Of a stretch of DNA of 64,000 nt, positions 35,630 to 44,269 are shown piece by piece. Made by a program: the position numbers and the translations under genes. Each line of letters opens with the position of its first letter. Position 1 is the first letter of the stretch. Location: positions 372,001 through 436,000 of the forward strand of contig NZ_JANJYH010000001.1 in NCBI RefSeq assembly GCF_024609245.1, in the 5' to 3' direction. The notes below the pieces were generated by a model. That model did no database searches and was not told where the DNA came from. It saw only the letters and a list, made by a program, of their open reading frames with translations. The stretch is from Haloarchaeobius sp. FL176 (lineage in GTDB: Archaea; Halobacteriota; Halobacteria; Halobacteriales; Natrialbaceae).

Positions 35630-36568
35630 ATGCGCCATCACCTCAAGAAGGCTAAAAATAAATATAGGTCTGAGGGGGCCATACCGGTGTTCAAAAGCGT
35701 GCTTCGGTATCTACCGATCGAGTGCAACAATCTGTTTTTCAGGCTCAAATACGGTCCGGGCACGAAGGTGATGGAGGAAGACTGGGACAACCTCGTGATA
35801 CTTGACGCCTGCCGATATGATATGTTCTCAGAACGAATTCAGCTGGACGGGGAGCTTCAGTCCCGGATATCACTCGGTTCCAGCAGCGAGGAGTTCCTTG
35901 AGGAGAACTTCAAAAAAAGGTATTTCGAAACGGTTTATGTGAATACCAATCCTTACGTTCCGCAGTTGGGGCTGGACAGAGGGACGTTTCACGCCGTAAT
36001 CGATTTGCTAGAGCAGTGGGATTCTGACCTCCAGACGGTTCGACCGGAGACAGTCGTCGAGGAGGCGCTCGCGGCACACCAGCGCTTCCCGGACAAGCGG
36101 CTCATCGTCCACTTCATGCAGCCCCACATCCCGTTCATCGGTGAGACCGGAAAGAGGCTGGTTGGCGAGGACTGGACGCTAGGTACAACCAACGAAGACA
36201 CCAGTGGCGTATGGGAGCATCTCCGTCGTGGCTCCGACGAGGTAGATATCGAGACATTTTGGGAGGCTTACTACGAGAATCTTGACATTGTCCTCGCCGA
36301 AGTAGAGAAGTTGCTCGATGAACTCGACAGAAAGACAGTCATCAGTGCCGACCACGGGAACATCGTCGGTGAACGTCTCTTTCCGGTCCCCACACGCCGG
36401 ATGTATGGACACCCCTACGGCGTCCACACGACATCATTGGTCAAAGTACCCTGGTTTATAGTTGAGGGCGACGAACGCCGCACGGTACGGTCGGACCCAC
36501 CAGTCGAAGCGGAGAGCATCTCGGGAGAGACCGTGGAGTCAAGACTAGAGGCCTCGGGGTACCGGTGA
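35630..36568 (+). CDS. alkaline-phosphatase-fold (sulfatase-like) protein, paralogue 3
   Basis: This 312-residue paralogue reads 'DNLVILDACRYDMFSE', 'ISLGSSSEEFLEENF', 'LIVHFMQPHIPFIG', 'VISADHGNIVGERL' and 'YGHPYGVHTTSLVKVPWF'. The Glu after DHG in the other copies is Asn here. An in-frame ATG at 35567 exists, but GTTATTATTC at 35601-35610 is a TATA box placed about 25 bp before 35630. A leaderless message from 35630 also aligns with the other paralogues. The first half of the gene is AT-richer than the 77-bp block it shares with paralogue 2, which points to gene conversion. It is divergent from paralogue 2. Confidence 0.78.
   Translation: MRHHLKKAKNKYRSEGAIPVFKSVLRYLPIECNNLFFRLKYGPGTKVMEEDWDNLVILDACRYDMFSERIQLDGELQSRISLGSSSEEFLEENFKKRYFETVYVNTNPYVPQLGLDRGTFHAVIDLLEQWDSDLQTVRPETVVEEALAAHQRFPDKRLIVHFMQPHIPFIGETGKRLVGEDWTLGTTNEDTSGVWEHLRRGSDEVDIETFWEAYYENLDIVLAEVEKLLDELDRKTVISADHGNIVGERLFPVPTRRMYGHPYGVHTTSLVKVPWFIVEGDERRTVRSDPPVEAESISGETVESRLEASGYR
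36044..36120 (+). repeat. 77-bp perfect inverted repeat, right copy
   Basis: This segment is identical to the reverse complement of 34979-35055. It codes for 'PETVVEEALAAHQRFPDKRL' and the following 'IVHFMQ' in paralogue 3. Bases just outside differ at once (A against G before, G against A after), so the identity block has sharp edges. Confidence 0.95.
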
Positions 36569-36634
36569 GTCGCGTCGTTCCGGCAAACACAGAGCGAGGG
36601 CGCAGTCCAATCAGGAAGCAAATCCCCAAATAAC

Positions 36635-37795
36635 ATGGTATCAGCCGAATTCGCACCTAGCAAGCTCCGACGAAAGATTCGTTCCGACGGCGTCAAAGAC
36701 TCCCTCATTGCGGCGGGCGATCTACTCGTCCGGAAGCGCCTCGGGAGACCGCTGTTCGACCCACTCGTATACTACGGGCTAGTACAGACCGTGTCGCGAG
36801 ACGAACTCAAGCGAACCGCCGACCAGTGTGTCTCTCTCCAGCCCCAGTCCCAGGACTCGTTCGCCGCTGCCGCTGGCGGAGGGACGATACTCTCCGAGAC
36901 TGGACTGGCAATAACGGCAAGCGGCGAAATAATAGAGGAGAGTGCCGCGGCCCCGCCACACGAACTGCAGGCGATGATGGGGATGTTGTCCAGACAATTC
37001 TTCTTCGGACAGTTCCCACTCAGGGCGCTGGTACAACGGACTGCACCGAAGGCGTCGACGTCGCTTGGAACCGCTGCCCCATTCATCCCACGGTATCCGA
37101 ACTATTACCACTGGATGGTCGAGACAGTGCCGAAGCTAAGGTACGTGCAACGGTATGAGAAATCGACCGGCGATAGCGTCACGTTGGTCATTTCGCCCGA
37201 TGCCCCCCCGTTCGTGGACGAGACCCTCCGAGCACTCGACTGGCCGGCGGAGAAAGTTGAACGCGCTTCGGAGCCAGCTTATGCGGTACAGAAACTAATC
37301 ATACCATCGTTCCCGCAACGGCGACCAGCCGACTTCGAATGGATCCGCAGGCAAGTTCTGGGTAACAGTGCCACTTCGCTTGCCGCAGATGGAGACGGGA
37401 AGAACGTGTATATTTCGCGAGCGGGGGCGGTCGAACGCCGTGTACTGAACGAGGGTGCGGTGATGGAAATGCTATCTGAATACGGATTCAAGCGGTACCG
37501 ACTAGAAGAGCGATCCCTGGCCGAAAACGCTCACCTGTTTAGCGAGGCGGATATCGTGGTCGCCCCCCACGGAGCAGGGATCACGGATATAATCTTCTCG
37601 ACCGACTGTACCGTCATCGAATTGTTCGGTGACAAGATCAAACAGCCATACGAGATACTGGCGTCGGTCCTCGACCTCGAGTATCGGGCCGTGTACTGTA
37701 AGCCGGAATCTGCCGACATTCGTGTCGATGTGGAAGAACTGGAGAGCGTCGTGGCCGATGTGAATATAGATTCTGGAAAGTCAGAACACACCTAG
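36635..37795 (+). CDS. family 61 glycosyltransferase (DUF563)
   Basis: This 386-residue protein has the GT61 landmarks: 'YPNYYHWMVETVPKLRYVQ' near residue 155, 'NVYISRAGAVERRVLNE' near 257, and 'ADIVVAPHGAGITDIIFS' followed by 'VIELFGD' near 310. Members transfer xylose, N-acetylglucosamine or other sugars; the donor cannot be predicted here. It lies 66 bp behind paralogue 3 of the phosphatase-like genes on the same strand, and probably builds the same glycan. No membrane span is apparent. The lower GC content is shared with this block. Confidence 0.85.
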   Translation: MVSAEFAPSKLRRKIRSDGVKDSLIAAGDLLVRKRLGRPLFDPLVYYGLVQTVSRDELKRTADQCVSLQPQSQDSFAAAAGGGTILSETGLAITASGEIIEESAAAPPHELQAMMGMLSRQFFFGQFPLRALVQRTAPKASTSLGTAAPFIPRYPNYYHWMVETVPKLRYVQRYEKSTGDSVTLVISPDAPPFVDETLRALDWPAEKVERASEPAYAVQKLIIPSFPQRRPADFEWIRRQVLGNSATSLAADGDGKNVYISRAGAVERRVLNEGAVMEMLSEYGFKRYRLEERSLAENAHLFSEADIVVAPHGAGITDIIFSTDCTVIELFGDKIKQPYEILASVLDLEYRAVYCKPESADIRVDVEELESVVADVNIDSGKSEHT

Positions 37796-37998
37796 GTTTT
37801 CCGCGCTTCTTGTGGTTCGTAGTAAGTGAAACCCTCTCCAATATGGGACTCGAATCAACCAAGCGCTACCGGAAGCAATAACCAGATCTATAGTTAAATT
37901 CGGTTATAGGGGTTGCAGTATGGATTTACAGGGGGAATGCGAAGTCATCATCAGAAGGGTTTTGATCGAAGGTTTCGAACCTGAAATGCACGTCCCCG

Positions 37999-38940
37999 AT
38001 GAAGAACCACTACACCCTCGAGAATCTACGACGGGCAATCAACAACCCTGTCTTGTTCGGTCGTGAGGCCCTTCGACTCGGCAGCCTTCCGATTCATCGA
38101 GTCTACGGGGGATACCTCGAGTACAAGTATGAGGATGGCATCGACGTTATGGACGAGGACTGGGACAACCTGATCGTCCTCGACGCGTGCCGATACGACT
38201 ACTTCGAGGAGTTGAATACCCTTGACGGCGCCCTACGCAGGGAAGTGTCGAAAGGAAAAAAGAGCTGGGAGTTCATCCGCGATAATTTCACTGATCGGGA
38301 GCTATACGACACGGTATACGTGACCGCGAACCCGTTCTCGACGGATATCGAAGAGGGCACATTCCACGATATCGACCACCTGCACATGAACCGCTGGGAC
38401 GGCGACATCGGGACCGTTCAGCCGGAAGAAGTCGTGGAAGCCGCAGTCGAAGCCCATGAGAAATACCCCAACAAGCGGTTAATCGTCCACTTCATGCAAC
38501 CCCAACGTCCGTACCTCGGGGAGATGGCTGACCGCCTCAGAGAGCGGGTTGATCTGCAAGGCTACGGGAATCACGATGAAGGGATCCAGATCTGGGGAGC
38601 GGTGAAACAACGCGAGATAACGGTCGATGAAATCCGGACGGCCTACACAGAGAGCCTGCAGATAGTACTCGAATCAGTCGAACAATTACTGGCCGAGGTC
38701 GACGGGAAGTCGGTCATCACAGCGGACCATGGCGAGATGCTGGGCGAACGGCTACTCCCAGGAACGACTAGAGTGTGGGGCCACATGGAAGGATTTAGCA
38801 CACCAACGCTCAGAGGAGTCCCCTGGCTTCAGATCGATTCTGAGAACAGACGTGACATGGTAGCTGAGGAACCCGTTGGCCAATCCGAGTTCGACGATGA
38901 CACCGTCTCGGACCGGCTGGCAGCTCTAGGGTACAGGTGA
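37999..38940 (+). CDS. alkaline-phosphatase-fold (sulfatase-like) protein, paralogue 4
   Basis: This 313-residue paralogue starts 'MKNHYTLENLRRAINNPVLF' and contains 'DNLIVLDACRYDYFEE', 'EVSKGKKSWEFIRDNF', 'LIVHFMQPQRPYLG', 'VITADHGEMLGERL' and 'WGHMEGFSTPTLRGVPWL'. The second His of 'H-F-M-Q-P-H', kept in the other three copies, is Gln here, so one metal-site or substrate contact may differ. It stands between the GT61 gene and the flippase gene on the same strand. AT-rich TATA-like elements (TATAGTTAAATTC, TTATAGGG) lie at about 37892-37915. Confidence 0.78.
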   Translation: MKNHYTLENLRRAINNPVLFGREALRLGSLPIHRVYGGYLEYKYEDGIDVMDEDWDNLIVLDACRYDYFEELNTLDGALRREVSKGKKSWEFIRDNFTDRELYDTVYVTANPFSTDIEEGTFHDIDHLHMNRWDGDIGTVQPEEVVEAAVEAHEKYPNKRLIVHFMQPQRPYLGEMADRLRERVDLQGYGNHDEGIQIWGAVKQREITVDEIRTAYTESLQIVLESVEQLLAEVDGKSVITADHGEMLGERLLPGTTRVWGHMEGFSTPTLRGVPWLQIDSENRRDMVAEEPVGQSEFDDDTVSDRLAALGYR

Positions 38941-39054
38941 GAGTGGCGGATATGACTGTAAGCCACAAAGTGGCAACGGACAGATAAGACACCACAAGAG
39001 AAGGATTATGAGCGTCTCAGTTCCAGATGGATGTATCATAGGTCCCCAAGTACG

Positions 39055-40509
39055 ATGAATCTCGGACAAACTTCAGTCGTCTACCTCGTATCGCGTATCG
39101 TCGCGACCGCATTCGGCTTCCTTTCGACGATCTATCTCGCCCGTATCCTCGGCGCAGACGTACTGGGCGACTACTACTTGGTCGTCGGTCTCGTCGCATG
39201 GCTCTCCATCGTCGGCAACATCGGATTCTCGAAGGCCATCTCTAAACGCATCAGTGAGGGGGTCGAACAGGGGGAGTTCGTCGCTGCGGGTGTGTTCATC
39301 ATTGGGACCATGTTCACCCTCATCACGTTCACTCTCGTCGTTGCACGACCGTATGTCAACGACTACATCGGGCTTGAGGCGACAGTATACGTCGTCTTCG
39401 TGCTGTTCGCGACCTTGGCCAACTCTACGATGTCCTCAATACTGACCGGCCTCGGACTTGTCCACATCGACGGTGTTCTCGGGACGGTGAAGACCGCCGG
39501 ACGGAGTCTGTTCCAGATTGGGGCCGTCCTCCTCGGGCTAAAGCTGGCTGGATTGTTCATTGGTTACCTTGCGGGTTATCTGGTCGCCATTGCTATCGCA
39601 CTCTACTTTGTGATGCGAGGCCTAGACCGATTCTCGTTACCGAGCCGCCGGCACTTCGAGAGTCTCACGGACTTCGCGAAGTTCTCCTGGATCGGAAGCC
39701 TGAGGTCAAAGATGTTCAGCTTCACTGACATTCTGGTACTTGGCTTCTTCGTTCCGTCGTCCCTCATCGGGATCTACTCCATAGCGTGGAATATCTCAGA
39801 GTTTCTTATTATTTTCTCGACTGCCATTAGCACGACGCTGTTTCCAAAGATGAGCGAGTTGTCGGCGAAAGAGGGGAATGATGCGGTGCGAAACCTCGTT
39901 GAGGATTCGCTGGCCTACGCCGGTCTCTTCCTTATTCCCGGCATCGTCGGTGGAGCGATACTCGGACGACGTATCCTCCGAATATACGGCCAAGAATTCA
40001 CCCAAGGTGCGATAATACTGATCATTCTCATCGTCGCGAACTTTATAATGAGTTATCAGAACCAGATCCTGAACACCCTCGATGCAATCAACCGACCGGA
40101 CCTGTCGTTCCGTGTGAACGGCGCGTTCGCGGTCGCGAACGTTGCGCTGAACGTGGCACTCATCCCTGAGTTCAGCTGGGTGGGTGCCGCCGTCGCGACA
40201 ACGCTCTCGGTCGCAATTAGCCTCATATTGGGCTACTACTACCTGAACACCGTGATGACCTTCTCCATCCCGTACGCCGAATTCACCCGACAGTGGGCGG
40301 CGGCACTGATCATGGGCGCCGTTGTTTATCAGGGACTTCGGATGGAGCGCTCTTCGGACCTCATCTCGCAGAACTTCATCGTTGTACTCGTACTCGTCGG
40401 TCTCGGAGCGTCCGTCTACTTCGCCGTCTACTTCCTCCTCTCGGCTCGCTTCCAGCGTACGGTTTCGGACAACCTGCCCTTCGACGTTCCAATGCTCCCG
40501 AAGCTGTAG
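39055..40509 (+). CDS. polysaccharide/lipid-linked oligosaccharide flippase (Wzx/AglR-like)
   Basis: This 484-residue membrane protein has about 14 hydrophobic segments and belongs to the MATE/MOP flippase group. It starts with 'LGQTSVVYLVSRIVATAFGF' and 'IYLARILGADVLGDYYLV', the usual N-terminal signature of Wzx-type proteins. 'FAKFSWIGSLRSKMFSFTDI' is a second family mark. Such proteins turn lipid-linked glycans from the inner to the outer membrane face. AglR of Haloferax volcanii is a comparable protein. It fits between the glycosyltransferases and AglB. An in-frame ATG at 39031 is an alternative start. Confidence 0.88.
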   Translation: MNLGQTSVVYLVSRIVATAFGFLSTIYLARILGADVLGDYYLVVGLVAWLSIVGNIGFSKAISKRISEGVEQGEFVAAGVFIIGTMFTLITFTLVVARPYVNDYIGLEATVYVVFVLFATLANSTMSSILTGLGLVHIDGVLGTVKTAGRSLFQIGAVLLGLKLAGLFIGYLAGYLVAIAIALYFVMRGLDRFSLPSRRHFESLTDFAKFSWIGSLRSKMFSFTDILVLGFFVPSSLIGIYSIAWNISEFLIIFSTAISTTLFPKMSELSAKEGNDAVRNLVEDSLAYAGLFLIPGIVGGAILGRRILRIYGQEFTQGAIILIILIVANFIMSYQNQILNTLDAINRPDLSFRVNGAFAVANVALNVALIPEFSWVGAAVATTLSVAISLILGYYYLNTVMTFSIPYAEFTRQWAAALIMGAVVYQGLRMERSSDLISQNFIVVLVLVGLGASVYFAVYFLLSARFQRTVSDNLPFDVPMLPKL

Positions 40510-40547
40510 TCATCTCGCCTGAGCACCTTCTCATCAAGAGCATATCC

Positions 40548-41741
40548 TCACTCGACGTCTCGCAGAACAGCCTCTCCAGGTCTAGTCATCGATCCGGAAC
40601 TCAACGTCGCTCCAGCATTCAAACTCGAGTTGATACCGGTCTTCGCCTCGTCGCCACACACCACCCCGAACTTCCGCCGTCCGGTATCGACCCGCTCACA
40701 CTTCACGGTCACACGGACGTTCTCGTCGTCGTGGCGCAGATTGGCGACCTTCGTCCCGGCCCCGAAGTTCACCTCTTGCCCGAGCACCGAGTCACCGACG
40801 TAGGCGTGATGGGCCACGTTCGTCCCGCGCATCAGCACTGAGTTCTTCACCTCGACCGCGTTCCCGACTCGAACGTCGGGGCCGACGACCGTCGCACCGC
40901 GCACGAAGCAGTTCGGGCCGACATCCGCGCCGGACTGCACCACGACGGGGCCCTCGATGTACGCGCCGTCGCGCACCCGAGCGCCATCCTCGACGACGAC
41001 CGGGCCCGACAGCGTCGCGCCGTCCTCTACCGCACCGTCGACGCGACCCTCCAGCCCCTCCAGTAGCGTCTCCGTCGCCGAGAGCAGCTCCCACGGGCGG
41101 CCGACGTCGAGCCACGGGCCGTCGTACTCCACCACAGAAACGTCTTCACCATCGGCAAGCAGGTGACCGATGGAGTCCGTGATCTCGTACTCGCCACGCT
41201 CGCTCAGCTCGGTTCGCTCGATGGCGTCGAAGGCGGACTCCTCGAAGGCGTAGAGGCCGAGATTGGCGAGGTTCGACGGCGGGTCCGAAGGCTTCTCGAT
41301 CAGCTCGGTGAGGAGACCGTTCTCGTAGCTGACGACACCGTAGTTCGACGGGTCGTCGACCGGCTTGGTCGCGACGGCAGTGCCGCCGGCCTCGACGAGC
41401 CCCGAGACGAGCTCGTCGGTGACGACGACGTCACCGTTGAGCACGAGGAAGCGGCCGTCGACCGCCTCGGCGGCTGTCCCGACGGCGTGGGCGGTTCCGA
41501 GCTGTTCGGTCTGCTCGACGTACTCGACGGGCCGGCCGCGGTAGCTGTCGCCCACGAGCTCCCGGATGACCTCGTCCCGATAGCCGACGACGAGTACGAA
41601 GCCGTCGACGTACGGCGCGGCGGCGTCGAGGACGCGCTCGACGAGCGGCGTCCCGGCGACCGGGAGCGTCGGTTTCGGCCGGTTCGCGGTCAACGGCCGC
41701 ATGCGAGTCCCCTCACCGGCGGCGACGACGACTGCCTGCAT
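40548..41741 (-). CDS. bifunctional sugar-1-phosphate nucleotidyltransferase / acetyltransferase-like (GlmU-like)
   Basis: This 397-residue protein has an N-terminal nucleotidyltransferase domain ('MQAVVVAAGEGTRMRPLT', 'LPVAGTPLVERVLDA', 'LVLNGDVVV') and, from about residue 240, a left-handed beta-helix of hexapeptide repeats ('GATLSGPVVVEDGARVRDGA', 'NCFVRGATVVGPDVRVGN', 'VLGQEVNFGAGTKVANLRH'). The pair is typical of archaeal GlmU-like enzymes that make UDP-GlcNAc or related sugar nucleotides. The start codon directly abuts the stop codon of aglF, so translation is coupled. The true sugar and nucleotide cannot be told from sequence. Confidence 0.87.
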   Translation of the reverse strand: MQAVVVAAGEGTRMRPLTANRPKPTLPVAGTPLVERVLDAAAPYVDGFVLVVGYRDEVIRELVGDSYRGRPVEYVEQTEQLGTAHAVGTAAEAVDGRFLVLNGDVVVTDELVSGLVEAGGTAVATKPVDDPSNYGVVSYENGLLTELIEKPSDPPSNLANLGLYAFEESAFDAIERTELSERGEYEITDSIGHLLADGEDVSVVEYDGPWLDVGRPWELLSATETLLEGLEGRVDGAVEDGATLSGPVVVEDGARVRDGAYIEGPVVVQSGADVGPNCFVRGATVVGPDVRVGNAVEVKNSVLMRGTNVAHHAYVGDSVLGQEVNFGAGTKVANLRHDDENVRVTVKCERVDTGRRKFGVVCGDEAKTGINSSLNAGATLSSGSMTRPGEAVLRDVE

Positions 41742-42530
41742 CTATTCGGACCCGCTCTCGGCGGTTGCTTCCTCGGTCTCCTCGTCGGTGGCGCTCGCGT
41801 CGTCCGCGACGACCTCGTCAGCCTCCTGGAGTTTCCGCTCGGCCTCGTCGCGGTCCTCCGGGTAGCCGATGTCGGTACGCCAGCCGTCGATGCGGATGGC
41901 GTCGATTGTCCGCCCGCTCTTGATGAGCAGGTCGACCGCGTCGCTGATCTCGTACTCGCCACGGTTCGACGGCTGGACGAGGTGACACGCGTGGAAGATG
42001 GCCGGCGAGAACGTGTAGAACCCGGTCATCACGAGGTTCGATGGCGGGTCCTCTGGCTTCTCGACGACGTCGACGATCTCGCCGTACTTGTTGGTGTCAC
42101 AGACACCGTAGCGGCTCGCATCCTCCCAGGGCACCTCCTCGACGAGGAAGGCGGCGTCGGCGCGGTCCTCGCGCTGGCGTCGCACAACGTCCTGGAGGTT
42201 CGCGCGGAAGATGTTGTCGCCGAGAATGAGCATGAAGTCGTCGTCGATGTACTCCTCGACGCACAGCAGGGCGTGGGCGAGGCCCTTCTGCTCGCGCTGG
42301 TGGGCGTAGGTGATGGGGATGCCCTCGAACTCGTCGCCGTAGTGGCTGATGATCTTCTCCTTGAGGTAGCCGACGACGATGACGAACTCGTCTGCGCCGA
42401 GGTCGCGCAGCTGTTCGAGACAGTGCGTGATGATGGGCTTGCCGTTGACCTCGACCATTCCCTTGGGTTTGTCGTCGGTCAGGGGTCGCAGACGGGTCCC
42501 TTTCCCGGCGGCGAGTACGACAGCTTTCAT
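41742..42530 (-). CDS. aglF: UTP-glucose-1-phosphate uridylyltransferase, AglF-like
   Basis: This 262-residue nucleotidyltransferase starts 'MKAVVLAAGKGTRLRPLTDD' with 'KPKGMVEVNGKPIITHCLEQ', then 'AHQREQKGLAHALLCVEEYI', 'FMLILGDNIFRANL' and 'YTFSPAIFHACHLVQPSNRG'. These closely match AglF of Haloferax volcanii, which makes UDP-glucose for N-glycosylation. An acidic tail (about residues 240-262) is extra. The much longer frame on this strand beyond 42530 is not coding, because the true start aligns with the family and an AT-rich element (CTATTTACAG on the minus strand) sits 25-30 bp before it. UDP-glucose is the substrate of AglM, encoded 4 kb away. Confidence 0.9.
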   Translation of the reverse strand: MKAVVLAAGKGTRLRPLTDDKPKGMVEVNGKPIITHCLEQLRDLGADEFVIVVGYLKEKIISHYGDEFEGIPITYAHQREQKGLAHALLCVEEYIDDDFMLILGDNIFRANLQDVVRRQREDRADAAFLVEEVPWEDASRYGVCDTNKYGEIVDVVEKPEDPPSNLVMTGFYTFSPAIFHACHLVQPSNRGEYEISDAVDLLIKSGRTIDAIRIDGWRTDIGYPEDRDEAERKLQEADEVVADDASATDEETEEATAESGSE

Positions 42531-42626
42531 ACCACCATATCGGCCGCCCCGGCTGTAAATAGTTTTAGTCCTCCACCCCGGGACCGACAGCAACTCTTTT
42601 GCGCCCGCCACGTGGAACTTCGTGCG

Positions 42627-43589
42627 ATGGCCGAGACGGACGACGACGATGTCTGCGTGCTGGTGCCCACGTACAACGAGGCGGCGACCATCGGCGAGGT
42701 CGTGTCGGGCCTGTACGACGAGGGGCTCGAGAACGTCCTCGTCATCGACGGACACTCCACCGACGAGACCCGCGAGATCGCCGCAGAGCACGGCGCACGC
42801 GTCGTCCTCCAGACGGGGACCGGGCGCGGCTCCGGCAAGGGTGAGGCGGTGCGCGAGGGCGTCGAGCACATCGACGCGGAGTACGTGCTGATGCTGGACG
42901 GCGACGGCACGTACAAGCCGGAGGACGCACAGGCGATGCTCGAACCGCTCCGCTCGGGCCGTGCGGAGCACGTCGTCGGCGACCGCTTCGCGGACATGGA
43001 GTCCGGCGCGATGACGCGGCTCAACCAGTTCGGCAACCGCATCATCAACGCGGGATTCCGGCTCATCCATCGGCAGGACTTCGGAGACATCCTCTCGGGC
43101 TACCGCGCGTTCACGCGGGAGTCGTTCGAGTTGATGTCGCTCAGCGCGGAGGGGTTCGGTATCGAGACGGAGCTCGCCGTCGAGTGCGCGCGGCACAACG
43201 TCGCCACCGAGGTCGTCGACATCACCTACCTCGCACGGCCGGACGGCTCCGAGACGAACCTCCGGCCGTTCCGCGACGGTGGTGGCATCCTGTTGACGCT
43301 GTATCTGCGCTCGAAGACGCACAATCCGTTGTTCTACTTCGGGACGGTCGGTGGCGTGGTCGGGGTGACAGGCGTGTTCGTCGCTGCGTTCGTCGCCTAC
43401 GACTGGTTCGTCAACGAGGTCCCACACGACGTGCTCGCGATGCTGGCGGGCGTCCTGTTGCTCGTCGGGGTACAGCTCGCGATGTTCGGCGTGCTCGCGG
43501 ACACCATGGTCGTCCTGCACCGCGAGCAGCGCGAGCGCGTCGAACGACTGGCAGAGCGGATGGACATCGACGAGCAGTACGACGACTGA
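42627..43589 (+). CDS. aglJ: dolichyl-phosphate hexosyltransferase, AglJ-like
   Basis: This 320-residue family 2 glycosyltransferase has 'VLVPTYNEAATIGEVVSGLY', 'VLVIDGHSTDETREIA', 'VLMLDGDGTYKPEDAQAMLE' with the metal-binding DGDG, and 'GDILSGYRAFTRES'. Two membrane helices follow near the C-terminus ('FYFGTVGGVVGVTGVFVAAF' and 'VLAMLAGVLLLVGVQLAMFG'). This matches AglJ, which adds the first hexose to dolichol phosphate in haloarchaeal N-glycosylation. It is divergent from aglF; only 96 bp separate the starts, so the two are likely controlled together. Confidence 0.9.
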   Translation: MAETDDDDVCVLVPTYNEAATIGEVVSGLYDEGLENVLVIDGHSTDETREIAAEHGARVVLQTGTGRGSGKGEAVREGVEHIDAEYVLMLDGDGTYKPEDAQAMLEPLRSGRAEHVVGDRFADMESGAMTRLNQFGNRIINAGFRLIHRQDFGDILSGYRAFTRESFELMSLSAEGFGIETELAVECARHNVATEVVDITYLARPDGSETNLRPFRDGGGILLTLYLRSKTHNPLFYFGTVGGVVGVTGVFVAAFVAYDWFVNEVPHDVLAMLAGVLLLVGVQLAMFGVLADTMVVLHREQRERVERLAERMDIDEQYDD

Positions 43590-43615
43590 GGGCGGGATCT
43601 CCCAGAGCAGACGGG

Positions 43616-43936
43616 TTAGAACGGTAGGCTCGACCGGAGTCGGTCGAAGACGGTTCCTTTCTCGCGACGACGCTCGAAGACGGGGTGGAGCGCGTTCAGG
43701 AGTGCCTGTTCGTCGGCGAACTCGGCGCAGTCGACCTGCTCGAGCGCGTCGCGCATCGACAGCGTGTGACCCTTCATGTCGTAGGCGACGTCGAGGTGAC
43801 CGAGCCGACGTTCGAGGTCGTGTTTCGTCGCGGGGTACTCGATATCGTACTCGTCGAGCCTGGCGTCGACCGCCGCGATGCCGAACTCGACCGAGGTCGG
43901 CTCGTCCGTGTCGTTCGACGGCGGGCGCATTCCCAT
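43616..43936 (-). CDS. DUF5789-family protein
   Basis: This 106-residue acidic protein has 'YDIEYPATKHDLERRLGHLD' and 'GHTLSMRDALEQVDCAEFAD', the pattern of small haloarchaeal DUF5789 proteins. The fold is probably helical. The function is unknown. It is convergent with aglJ (26 bp between the stops) and unrelated to glycan synthesis as far as can be seen. Confidence 0.75.
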   Translation of the reverse strand: MGMRPPSNDTDEPTSVEFGIAAVDARLDEYDIEYPATKHDLERRLGHLDVAYDMKGHTLSMRDALEQVDCAEFADEQALLNALHPVFERRREKGTVFDRLRSSLPF

Positions 43937-44031
43937 CGTTGCCCGGTCGTTACGGCTCGCGGGTCAAAACGCTTCGGCCACGGCGTCGGGGCTCCGCAAG
44001 GCCCAATAGTGACGCCACGCTCTGAGCGCAC

Positions 44032-44241
44032 GTGACTGACTACACCACCGTCTCTATTCCGAAGGACCTCGCGGAGCGCGTCGAGGAGACGATCGAGGGT
44101 ACGAGCTTCTCCTCGACGTCGGACCTCGTGCGGTTCCTGCTGCGCAGCATCGTCATCCAGCACCAGCAACGGGGCGAGCTCACCGAGGCGGAGTTCGAAG
44201 AGATAACTGAGCAGCTGCAGGACCTGGGCTATCTGGAGTAG
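44032..44241 (+). CDS. ribbon-helix-helix protein
   Basis: This 69-residue protein starts at a GTG and reads 'TDYTTVSIPKDLAERVEETI' followed by 'SSTSDLVRFLLRSIVIQHQQ', a CopG/Arc-type ribbon-helix-helix fold. It ends in an acidic helix 'LTEAEFEEITEQLQDLGYLE'. It is likely a dimeric DNA-binding regulator; haloarchaea use such proteins for cell-division and metabolic control. No toxin gene is next to it, so it is not an antitoxin by context. Its targets are unknown. The start codon follows GCGCAC with no Shine-Dalgarno sequence. Confidence 0.87.
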   Translation: MTDYTTVSIPKDLAERVEETIEGTSFSSTSDLVRFLLRSIVIQHQQRGELTEAEFEEITEQLQDLGYLE

Positions 44242-44269
44242 CAAGCGCGCCGGCGCGCCCGAGCCGGGC

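Noticed and set aside
42531-43520. Extension of AglF to 592 codons
   Set aside because: The added part is antisense to aglJ and has no relation to nucleotidyltransferases; the start at 42530 has its own TATA-like element.
41163-43589. 808-codon plus-strand frame that would fuse a long N-terminus to AglJ
   Set aside because: AglJ begins at 42627 by family alignment; the upstream part is antisense to aglF and the GlmU-like gene.
44032-44241. Toxin-antitoxin pair with the ribbon-helix-helix protein as antitoxin
   Set aside because: Neither neighbour resembles a toxin and both are on the opposite strand.
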